From: Streptomyces sp. CG4
Lineage (GTDB): Bacteria; Actinomycetota; Actinomycetes; Streptomycetales; Streptomycetaceae
NCBI RefSeq assembly: GCF_041080655.1
Contig: NZ_CP163525.1
Coordinates: 6,324,001-6,388,000 of the forward strand
Direction of reading: 5' to 3'
Length of the DNA: 64,000 nt
The notes below the pieces were generated by a model. The model saw nothing but the letters and a program-made list of their open reading frames with translations. It ran no database searches and was not told the origin of the DNA. The translations under genes were made by a program, and so were the position numbers. Numbering within the stretch: the stretch's first letter is position 1; every line of letters starts with the position of its first letter. Shown here one piece after another: positions 9,382-15,971 of this stretch.

Positions 9382-9477
9382 GGCGTCGACACCTGCCTCT
9401 CCAGCCGCCCAGCTTCCCAGTGACCTGGCCGGACGTCCAGTCTTGATCACCGGTCGCCGGTCGCCGTAGATCACTGT

Positions 9478-9492
9478 TAGGAAGGTTTCCTA
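9478..9492. promoter_or_regulatory. ROK-type operator in front of csnR
   Basis: Near-palindrome TAGGAAGGTTTCCTA, about 95 bp upstream of the chosen start. The AGGAAA-TTTCC core is the kind of site bound by ROK repressors of sugar operons in Streptomyces. Its place ahead of the first gene implies autoregulation and control of the whole six-gene operon. Confidence 0.65.
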
Positions 9493-9594
9493 TTCGGGTG
9501 GGAGGAACGTAAGCCCAGGGCGAAGGGGGCGTCAATAGACAACGGGCCCGAGGAGACGGAGTCGTTACCTCGGGGTCGTGGGTGCCGGGGCCGC

Positions 9595-10212
9595 TCAGTT
9601 CTCCAGGAAGGGTGCGGTGTCGAGGGTGGGGTACGGCGCCGGGAGGGGGAGGGGTTTGCCGAGGCTCACCTTGGTGTCGGTGTCGTAGTACGCCTCGGTG
9701 GGGTCGTCGCCGGGGAGGACGGGGTCGGTGTAGCAGTGGGCCGTTTGGGAGTGGCGGTTGATCAGGACGTAGGCGGGGATTCCGGCGGCTGCGTAGGTGC
9801 GGAACTTGGGGCCGGTGTCCGTTTCGTGGTTCGTGGAGGTGACTTCGCCGACGAGGGCGAGCATGTCGATGGGGTACCAGCCTTTGTTGGTCTTGCGGTA
9901 CGACTCATCGAGTTCAGTCGCTCGGCGACGGCGGACGTAGAAGTCCGGAACGATCAGGGCCATGGTCCTGCCGTCCTCGTGGGTGGCGCGATAGCCGTTG
10001 CCGAAACCCACGAGGCCGAATCCGGCTGTCCGGAATTGGTAGAACAACTCCCCGGCACCGTGGTTGTGGCTGTCGTTCGGTTGCGGCGGCACGATGACCG
10101 TCCCCTCGACGTACTCGGGTCGAATCGGCGCTACTGACGCCTCTTCGATCGCGCTCAACAGGTCGATGGGGTCCTGCGTCATGACCGGCTCCATGATCGG
10201 TTCGGCGCTCAT
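9595..10212 (-). CDS. Uma2-family (DUF820) restriction-endonuclease-fold protein
   Basis: 205 aa. It matches the Uma2/DUF820 family, which is common in multiple copies in Streptomyces and has a PD-(D/E)xK-like fold of unknown biological role. Visible features are the VEGTVIVPPQPNDSHN start of the domain, IVPDFYVRR and LVGEVTSTN (the D...ExT acidic positions), and a tyrosine-rich C-terminus. The ATG follows GGAGAAGCG. It stands alone between the csn operon and the mechanosensitive channel gene. A nuclease activity is suggested by the fold only. Confidence 0.8.
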   Translation of the reverse strand: MSAEPIMEPVMTQDPIDLLSAIEEASVAPIRPEYVEGTVIVPPQPNDSHNHGAGELFYQFRTAGFGLVGFGNGYRATHEDGRTMALIVPDFYVRRRRATELDESYRKTNKGWYPIDMLALVGEVTSTNHETDTGPKFRTYAAAGIPAYVLINRHSQTAHCYTDPVLPGDDPTEAYYDTDTKVSLGKPLPLPAPYPTLDTAPFLEN

Positions 10213-10253
10213 CGCTTCTCCTTGTCACGCTGATGCCAGGCTAAGCCCGCGCT

Positions 10254-10282
10254 GGGTGCCCCGGGAGAACGATGGGGCACCC
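10254..10282. terminator. hairpin terminator after the mscS gene
   Basis: Inverted repeat with 9-bp perfect arms (GGGTGCCCC / GGGGCACCC) around an 11-nt loop, lying downstream of the leftward MscS gene and before the Uma2 gene start. No U-tract follows, as usual in Streptomyces. Confidence 0.55.
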
Positions 10283-10349
10283 CGCACGCCCCCGGCGCCG
10301 GAATGCCCCACCTGTTCACTCGAACGAGTGTGCTGAACCGTTCCGCTCG

Positions 10350-11459
10350 CTACTTGACCGGAGGTTCCGGCTGCTGCGGAGCTATCGGCGTCGTCGCCTT
10401 CGCCTGCGCCGAGTCCGCGTTGGAGAAGGCCGAGGGAGCCGCGACCGTGGCCGTCGGGTCGGGAGTGTCGGTCGCGTCCTCCACCGCCGTCGTGCCGCCC
10501 ACGATGCGGATGTGCGCCGCGTCGAACGCCCGCTTGATGCGCCACCGCAGCTCCCGCTCGACCGTCAGCGCCTTGCCCGGCATCGTCTTGGCCGAAACCC
10601 GCACCACCATGGAGTCGATCAGGACCGAGTCCAGGCCGAGGACCTCGATCGGGCCCCACAGCAGCTCGTTCCAGGGCTCTTCCTTGCTCATGCGCTCGGC
10701 GACCACGTCCAGCGTCTCCTTGACCTTGTCCAGGTCCTCGCCGGAGCGCACCGTGACGTCGACACCCGCCGTCGCCCAGCCCTGCGAGAGGTTTCCGACC
10801 CGCTTGACCTCGCCGTTGCGTACGTACCAGATCTCGCCGTCCCCGCCGCGCAGCTTGGTCACGCGCAGCCCGACCTCGATCACCTCGCCGGTGGCCACAC
10901 CGGCGTCGATCACGTCACCGACGCCGTACTGGTCCTCCAGGATCATGAACACGCCGGAGAGGAAGTCCGTGACCAGGTTCCGGGCGCCGAAACCGATCGC
11001 CACACCCGCCACACCGGCCGACGCCAGCAGCGGCGCCAGATTGATCTTGAAAGTGGACAGCACCATCAGCGCGGCCGTGCCGAGTATCAGGAAGCTCGCC
11101 ACCGAGCGCAGCACCGAGCCGATCGCCTGCGAGCGCTGCCGGCGCCGCTCGGCGTTGACCAGCAGCCCGCCCAGCGCCGTGCCGTTCACCGCCTCCGCGG
11201 TACGGCCCATCCGGTCTATCAGCTTGGTGATCGCCCGCCGTACCACCGCGCGCAGCGCCACCGCCACGACCACGATCAGCAGGATCTGCAGCCCCATCGC
11301 GAGCCATGTCGACCAGTTCTGTTCGACCCAGCTCGCGGCGTTCGTCGCGCTCTGCTGGGCGTCCTGGATCGACGGCACGGTGGGTGTCGTCCCCGAGGGG
11401 GAAGGGGACGGGGTCGGCGAGGCACCGGCGGCCAGGAGGGCGGCGGGCAAGGACGACAC
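10350..11459 (-). CDS. MscS-family small-conductance mechanosensitive channel
   Basis: 369 aa. After a Ser/Thr/Pro-rich stretch there is a membrane helix at about 56-78 (GLQILLIVVVAVALRAVV), then two more near 125-150. The hallmark pore-lining helix and following beta domain read ASAGVAGVAIGFGARNLV and TDFLSGVFMILEDQYGVGD. The C-terminal part is the usual MscS alpha/beta chamber, ended by a low-complexity Thr/Pro/Gln tail. It should release solutes on osmotic downshock. A GTG at 11459 lies 8 bp after GGAGG and was preferred over an in-frame TTG at 11474 that overlaps that site. Confidence 0.88.
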   Translation of the reverse strand: MSSLPAALLAAGASPTPSPSPSGTTPTVPSIQDAQQSATNAASWVEQNWSTWLAMGLQILLIVVVAVALRAVVRRAITKLIDRMGRTAEAVNGTALGGLLVNAERRRQRSQAIGSVLRSVASFLILGTAALMVLSTFKINLAPLLASAGVAGVAIGFGARNLVTDFLSGVFMILEDQYGVGDVIDAGVATGEVIEVGLRVTKLRGGDGEIWYVRNGEVKRVGNLSQGWATAGVDVTVRSGEDLDKVKETLDVVAERMSKEEPWNELLWGPIEVLGLDSVLIDSMVVRVSAKTMPGKALTVERELRWRIKRAFDAAHIRIVGGTTAVEDATDTPDPTATVAAPSAFSNADSAQAKATTPIAPQQPEPPVK

Positions 11460-11785
11460 GGCAGGTACCTCCAACGTGCTGCGCAGTCCGTACCGGTGGG
11501 GCGGTCAAGGTCTTCAAGGTCACGAGAAGGTCACCGGGTGGACAGGAACACCACACTAACGGGGCATTGTGTGTGCCCCGCGCGAATCCGCCAAGGAGGG
11601 GCCCAGGAGAGACCGGGCTCACCCTGGCTTGAACAGGCCATGATCCGGGGGATGAATGCGATGTGGTCGAAAACACTCCCAGCCCGTTACCGGGACATGG
11701 TGGCGCTTCCACCAGGCATGAGGGGAGACTGACTGCAGATCGTCCCGGCGCGAGCCACGCGCCGCCGACGCCCAAGGAGGCACCC
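11460..11785. promoter_or_regulatory. divergent intergenic region between mscS and HNH genes
   Basis: About 326 bp without a supported gene. It must hold both promoters. A short inverted repeat GGGGCA-N7-TGCCCC is seen near 11551-11569. No recognisable operator was found. An open frame runs through the right half into the HNH gene, but the HNH start at 11786 has a perfect ribosome site, so the extension is not counted. Confidence 0.5.
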
Positions 11786-12322
11786 GTGCCGCATGTCCTG
11801 GTTCTCAACGCGTCGTACGAGCCGCTCGGCGTCGTACCGCTCCGCCGTGCGCTCATCCTCGTCCTGGAGAACAAGGCTGTCTCCCTCGAGGAATCCGGCG
11901 CCTTTATGCACAGCGCAACCGTCACAGTCCCCGCACCCAGCGTGGTCCGGCTCAAGCGATTCGTCCGGGTTCCCTATCGGGGGCCCGTTCCTCTCACCCG
12001 CCGCGCGCTCTTCGCCCGCGACGGGGGCCGGTGCATGTACTGCGGTGGCGTCGCAACCAGCGTCGACCACGTCATCCCGCGCAGCCGCGGGGGCAAGCAC
12101 GTCTGGGACAACGTGGTGGCCTCCTGCCGCCGCTGCAACCACGTGAAGGCCGACCGTCACCTTGTCGAGTTGGGGTGGCGGCTGCGGCACAAACCCGCTC
12201 CGCCCTCGGGGCTGGCCTGGCGCATCATCGGCACCGGGCATAGGGATCCGCGCTGGCTGCCATATTTGCAGCCGTACGGCGCGGATGATGCTCTGGCCCG
12301 GATCGACGGCATCTCTGCCTAG
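11786..12322 (+). CDS. HNH endonuclease domain protein
   Basis: 178 aa from a GTG that follows AAGGAGG with 6-bp spacing. The N-terminal half (VLVLNASYEPLGVVPLRRAL) is the conserved actinobacterial domain that precedes the nuclease. The HNH motif follows as CMYCGG, SVDHVIPRSRGGKHVWDN and CRRCNHVK, so two CxxC pairs for zinc and the catalytic His are all present. This is a widespread single-copy core gene of actinobacteria whose cellular role is not established. It is divergent from the mechanosensitive channel gene. Confidence 0.85.
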   Translation: MPHVLVLNASYEPLGVVPLRRALILVLENKAVSLEESGAFMHSATVTVPAPSVVRLKRFVRVPYRGPVPLTRRALFARDGGRCMYCGGVATSVDHVIPRSRGGKHVWDNVVASCRRCNHVKADRHLVELGWRLRHKPAPPSGLAWRIIGTGHRDPRWLPYLQPYGADDALARIDGISA

Positions 12323-12637
12323 ATCCGGGCCCGTGTTGTTTCGCGCCCGTTGAGGGCGTGGCGTGGTGGTTGTGGTGCGGCGGCCTCGGGTCGGTCGTGG
12401 CCGCTCGCATCCACACGGCGGGCCGCATGTCGATATGCCGATACCGCCCCACCTCTTTCAGGTGCTCTGTACCGCCCCACCTCTTTCAGGTGCTCTTTCA
12501 GCTGCTCAGCCAGCCGCTCCTTCAGGCGCCGCGGAAACGGGAGCGAGTGCGGGCGCCGTCTCGGGGTAGGTCTGCCGTAACCCGTTCAAAGCCGCATCAT
12601 CCGACCGGCTTGTTCGACCGACCCGAAGGAGACCCGC
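12323..12637. promoter_or_regulatory. 315-bp upstream region of the malQ operon
   Basis: No gene is supported here. The region contains a 27-bp direct repeat (listed separately), short CTTTCAG-GTGCTC motifs and the start of the malQ transcription unit. The ribosome site AAGGAGA for the small gene at 12638 closes it. Confidence 0.5.
12442..12496. repeat. 27-bp tandem direct repeat upstream of the malQ operon
   Basis: Two identical 27-bp copies (12442-12468 and 12470-12496) separated by one base, each starting TACCGCCCCACCTC and ending in TTTCAGGTGCTCT. The second runs into a partial third motif (TTTCAGCTGCTC). Each copy contains ACCTCTTTCAGGTG, an imperfect inverted repeat, so these could be a pair of protein-binding sites, a recent slippage duplication, or both. 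Confidence 0.75.
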
Positions 12638-12871
12638 GTGGCCGTCCCCACTCGACTCTCGATCCCGGCCCAGTGGAAACCCGAGGCGGACCCGTCCGCC
12701 GCGACCGACGACGCATCGCTGTGCGTCTTCAGCGCCGAGAGCGCCTCCGCCCAGGCCCCGCTGACCAGCGAGCCGCCGCTGCCCGACGCCGAGCCCCTGA
12801 CCAGCGAGCCGCCGCTCGCCGAGACCGTCCCGCTGACCAGCGAGTCCGACGCCTTCGGTGCGGGGTTGTAG
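12638..12871 (+). CDS. small repeat protein translationally coupled to malQ
   Basis: 77 aa from GTG, preceded by GAAGGAGA at good spacing. Its TAG stop is immediately followed by the malQ ATG (no gap), so translation is probably coupled. The C-terminal half consists of three 12-residue units beginning PLTSEPPL / PLTSEPPL / PLTSES, encoded by DNA repeats at an exact 36-bp period (12761, 12797, 12833). The product is acidic, without membrane segments or cysteine pairs. I do not recognise the family. It may serve mainly to load ribosomes onto malQ, or be a small protein of its own. Confidence 0.7.
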   Translation: MAVPTRLSIPAQWKPEADPSAATDDASLCVFSAESASAQAPLTSEPPLPDAEPLTSEPPLAETVPLTSESDAFGAGL

Positions 12872-15043
12872 ATGACAGCGGCGTTCGGGGACCTCGGGGA
12901 CGTCGGCGACTTCGGGGACTTCGAGGACCGGGATCTCGCCCGGCTCGCCGAGCTGCACGGCGTCGCCACCTCCTACAGCCCCGCCCCGGGCCGTACGGTC
13001 GCCGTTCCCGCCTCCGCCGTGGTCGCCGCGCTGGCCGCGCTCGGCGTCGACGCGGCCGCCCCCGACGCCGTACGCACCGCGCTCGCCGCACGGGAACGCG
13101 AGCTGCGTGAGCGCCTGCTGCCCCCGACCGTCGTGCACTGGTCCGGCGACCCGCAGGGCCCCGCCGCCCTCGCCGCACTGCCGCCCGGCACCCGTCTGCG
13201 CGTCGAGACCGAGGACGGGGAGGAGCGGGAGACGGCCGAGGGGCTGCCGCTCGGCGTGCACCGGGTGACCGCCCTCGCACCCGACGGACGCACCGGACAC
13301 GCCCACCTCGTCGTCGCCCCCGACCGGCTGCCCACCCCGCCCGGCCGCTCCTACGGCCTTCTCGTCCAGCTGTACTCCCTGCTCTCGCGCCGCTGCTGGG
13401 GCATGGGCGACCTGGGCGACCTCGCCGAGCTGGCCGGCTGGGCCGGGCGCACCGCCGGCGCCGGATTCGTCCAGGTCAACCCGTTGCACGCGGCCGTACC
13501 CGGCGCGCCCACCGACCCCTCCCCGTACCGGCCGTCCTCCCGCCGCTTCCCCGACCCCGTCCATCTGCGCGTCGAGGCCGTGCCCGAGTTCGCGTACGTC
13601 ACGGACCGCGAGCGGCTGAGCGGACTGCTGGAGCGGGCCGAGCGGCTGCGCGCCGCCGTCCTCGACAAGGGCGCCCTCATCGACCGGGACGCGGTGTGGG
13701 ATCTGAAGCGCGAGGCCCTGGAGCTGGTGCTGGCCGTCCCCCTCGGCCCCGGCCGCCAGGCCGCCTACGACGACTTCCGCGCCGCTCACGGCCAGGCCCT
13801 CGACGACCACGCCACCTGGTGCGCCCTCGCCGAGACCCACGGCTCCGACTGGCACAGCTGGCCCGACGAGCTGCGCGACCCCCGCTCGGCCGCCACCGCC
13901 GGCGCCCGCACCGACCTCGCCGACCGGGTCGCGTTCCACACCCGCCTCGCCTGGCTCACCGACGACCAGCTCCGCGCCGCCCAGCGCGCCGCGACGGAGG
14001 CCGGGATGCCGGTCGGGATCGTGCACGACCTCGCCGTCGGCGTGCACCCCGCCGGCGCCGACGCCTGGGCCCAGCAGGACGTGTTCGCCGCCGGCACGTC
14101 CGTCGGCGCCCCGCCCGACGCCTTCAACGCCCGTGGCCAGGACTGGGGCCTGCCGCCCTGGCGCCCCGACCGGCTCGCCGCCACCGGCCACGCCGCCTAC
14201 CGCGACCTGCTGCGCGCCCTCTTCCGCTACGCCGGCGCCCTGCGCATCGACCACGTCATGGGCCTGTTCCGGCTGTGGTGGGTCCCGCAGGGCAGCCCGC
14301 CCACCGAGGGCACGTACGTCCGCTACGACGCCGACGCGATGCTCGCCCTCCTCGCCCTGGAGGCCGGCCGCGCCGGCGCCGTCGTGATCGGCGAGGACCT
14401 GGGCACCGTGGAGCCCGGGGTGCGCGAGACGCTGCAGCGGCGCGGGGTGCTCGGCACCTCGGTGCTGTGGTTCGAGCGCGACTGGGAGGGCGACGGGCGC
14501 CCGCTGCCCCCCGACCGCTGGCGCGCCGACTGTCTGGCCACCGCCACCACCCACGATCTGCCGCCCACCGCCGCCCGGCTCACCGGCGACCACGTCGACC
14601 TGCGCGACCGCCTGGGCCTGCTCACCCGCCCGGCGACCGAGGAGCGCGCCGAGGCCACCGCCGACACCGCCGAGTGGCTCGCCCTGCTGGGCAGCCTCGG
14701 CCTGGTGGACCGCACCGCCGCCGGGCCGCCCGGCACGGACGAGGAGGAGGAGATCCGCGCCGTCCACCGCTTCCTGCTGCGCACCCCGGCCCGGCTGGTC
14801 GGCGTCTGGCTGCCGGACGGCGTCGGCGACCGCCGCCCGCAGAACCTGCCCGGAACCTGGGACCAGTACCCGAACTGGCGGTTGCCGGTCGCCGACCGCG
14901 AGGGCCGCCCGGTGCCCCTGGAGGAACTGACGGGCATGACCCGACTGAGGGCACTACTCGCCGTGTTCACGCAGGTCGCAGACGCGTCAACGCTCTCTAC
15001 GGGACCCCGGGCGCGCGGCCTTCCGGGTGATTCGCTAACTTGA
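12872..15043 (+). CDS. malQ: 4-alpha-glucanotransferase (amylomaltase, GH77)
   Basis: 723 aa. It transfers alpha-1,4-glucan segments between maltodextrins in the cytoplasm. The N-terminal 150 residues are the extension typical of actinobacterial MalQ. GH77 motifs then follow in order: SPYRPSSRRFPDP, the nucleophile region LRIDHVMGLFRLWWVP, the acid/base region VVIGEDLGTVEPGVR and the third acidic site ATTHDLPPTAARLTG near residues 560-575. All three catalytic carboxylates are present. Its ATG abuts the stop of the small repeat gene. The C-terminus (about 25 residues after LLAVFTQVA) is variable and ends 4 bp before the next gene. Confidence 0.93.
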   Translation: MTAAFGDLGDVGDFGDFEDRDLARLAELHGVATSYSPAPGRTVAVPASAVVAALAALGVDAAAPDAVRTALAARERELRERLLPPTVVHWSGDPQGPAALAALPPGTRLRVETEDGEERETAEGLPLGVHRVTALAPDGRTGHAHLVVAPDRLPTPPGRSYGLLVQLYSLLSRRCWGMGDLGDLAELAGWAGRTAGAGFVQVNPLHAAVPGAPTDPSPYRPSSRRFPDPVHLRVEAVPEFAYVTDRERLSGLLERAERLRAAVLDKGALIDRDAVWDLKREALELVLAVPLGPGRQAAYDDFRAAHGQALDDHATWCALAETHGSDWHSWPDELRDPRSAATAGARTDLADRVAFHTRLAWLTDDQLRAAQRAATEAGMPVGIVHDLAVGVHPAGADAWAQQDVFAAGTSVGAPPDAFNARGQDWGLPPWRPDRLAATGHAAYRDLLRALFRYAGALRIDHVMGLFRLWWVPQGSPPTEGTYVRYDADAMLALLALEAGRAGAVVIGEDLGTVEPGVRETLQRRGVLGTSVLWFERDWEGDGRPLPPDRWRADCLATATTHDLPPTAARLTGDHVDLRDRLGLLTRPATEERAEATADTAEWLALLGSLGLVDRTAAGPPGTDEEEEIRAVHRFLLRTPARLVGVWLPDGVGDRRPQNLPGTWDQYPNWRLPVADREGRPVPLEELTGMTRLRALLAVFTQVADASTLSTGPRARGLPGDSLT

Positions 15044-15047
15044 GACC

Positions 15048-15329
15048 GTGGACAAGAAGAACGCCCTGCGCGCCGGCGCCCTGGCCGCCGGTACGACGCT
15101 GATGATGCTGCTGATGTCGTCCCCCGCGCTCGCGCTGACCCGCGACGACGGTGACGACCCCGGCCCCGGGCTGAACGTCGCCCAGACGCTGGGCCTCTAC
15201 GTGCTGGCTCCGCTCGTCCTGTTCGCGGTCATCGCCGGTCTGGTGATGGCACTGGACAAGTCCAAGATCCGGACCATCAAGCCCTCGTCCAACGCCGGCG
15301 CGAAGTCCGGCGCGAGCGCCAAGGCCTGA
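15048..15329 (+). CDS. small secreted/membrane protein downstream of malQ
   Basis: 93 aa from GTG. The N-terminus is a signal-like hydrophobic segment (GTTLMMLLMSSPALALT) followed by an acidic linker. A second membrane helix (LGLYVLAPLVLFAVIAGLVM) and a basic Lys/Ser/Ala tail complete it. It would sit in the membrane with the tail inside. It begins 4 bp after malQ and is followed by a strong hairpin, so it is the last gene of that unit. The function is unknown; it resembles small conserved Streptomyces membrane proteins. Confidence 0.75.
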   Translation: MDKKNALRAGALAAGTTLMMLLMSSPALALTRDDGDDPGPGLNVAQTLGLYVLAPLVLFAVIAGLVMALDKSKIRTIKPSSNAGAKSGASAKA

Positions 15330-15353
15330 CCGGACACCACGTTCCTCCGCCGG

Positions 15354-15405
15354 GGCGCCGGTCTCGCGCAGGTACGCACAGCCGTACCTGCGCGAGACCG
15401 GCGCC
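15354..15405. terminator. perfect 23-bp inverted repeat, strong terminator
   Basis: Both 23-bp arms (15354-15376 and 15383-15405) match perfectly around the 6-nt loop CACAGC. The left arm starts GGCGCCGGTCTCGCGC. It lies 25 bp after the small membrane protein gene and marks the border between conserved genes and the accessory segment to the right. Confidence 0.85.
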
Positions 15406-15463
15406 CTCGGCGTTTCGCCGCCCGGCACGGGCTACGCCAGCCGAACAAGCTCACCCGTACATG

Positions 15464-15610
15464 TCAGCGGCCCGCGACCTCGCGGCGTGCCGCACGCACG
15501 ATCACCCCGGCTTCACGGACGGCCATGGCAACGGCTTGCCGTAGCACCGGCAGAGTCAGCTCGGGCTTGGGGATGAGCGGACCGTTTCCGTCCGCGTACG
15601 GCATGGTCAT
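15464..15610 (-). CDS. hypothetical small protein coupled to an ATPase remnant
   Basis: 48 aa (MTMPYADGNGP... ending REVAGR). Its ATG overlaps the TGA of the upstream remnant frame (TGATG), the usual sign of a two-gene unit. The product is alpha-helical and basic at its end, with no recognised domain. It may be the intact downstream partner of a gene that has decayed, or a C-terminal fragment itself. Confidence in expression is low because its upstream partner is broken. Confidence 0.4.
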   Translation of the reverse strand: MTMPYADGNGPLIPKPELTLPVLRQAVAMAVREAGVIVRAARREVAGR

Positions 15611-15775
15611 CAGCCGCTCGTGCGCGCGAGCGCATCGGCACCGCAGAGGGTGAGGCCGAAGCCCCACTGCGCACAGACGGTCTTGCCCACACCAATCTGT
15701 GGCCCCACACCGCAGATGTCCGCCAGCGCCGCGACCAGCGTCAGCTCGCGCCCGACGAGTCACGGAGCCGTGACT
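15610..15775 (-). pseudogene. remnant of a HATPase_c (anti-sigma-like) ATP-binding protein
   Basis: One leftward frame reads VGRELTLVAALADICGV followed by GPQIGVGKTVCAQWGF and then stops. This resembles the C-terminal end of the many small Streptomyces histidine-kinase-like ATP-binding proteins (GRGL-x-LV-x-LAD-x-WG ... GKTVWAE). A stop lies just upstream and no N-box or start is readable, so only the tail survives. It lies between the strong terminator and the toxin operon, consistent with a recombination junction. Confidence 0.45.
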
Positions 15776-15971
15776 GTGCCAACTCGTGTCGCGAGGTACA
15801 CATCCGGCGACGCCACCTCCAGGGAGCGGCCCGCCCGCGAGCTCCGGCGGCCCCGAAGCGCGTGGGCGACGGCCTCCACCTGAACCTTGATTTATATGAT
15901 GATGGGATCTTCGTGTAGATGTGGGGGCCGTCCACTCAAGAGGCGGGAACGAACCGGGGGTTGGGCAAGGC

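Noticed and set aside
9474..9536. Longer N-terminus for the csn regulator
   Set aside because: The longer start would place the coding sequence across the palindrome and lacks homology to ROK N-termini.
12506..14767. Open frame of 753 codons on the minus strand opposite malQ
   Set aside because: It is antisense to a complete MalQ with all catalytic residues; its translation is Gly/Ala/Val-rich and has no family features.
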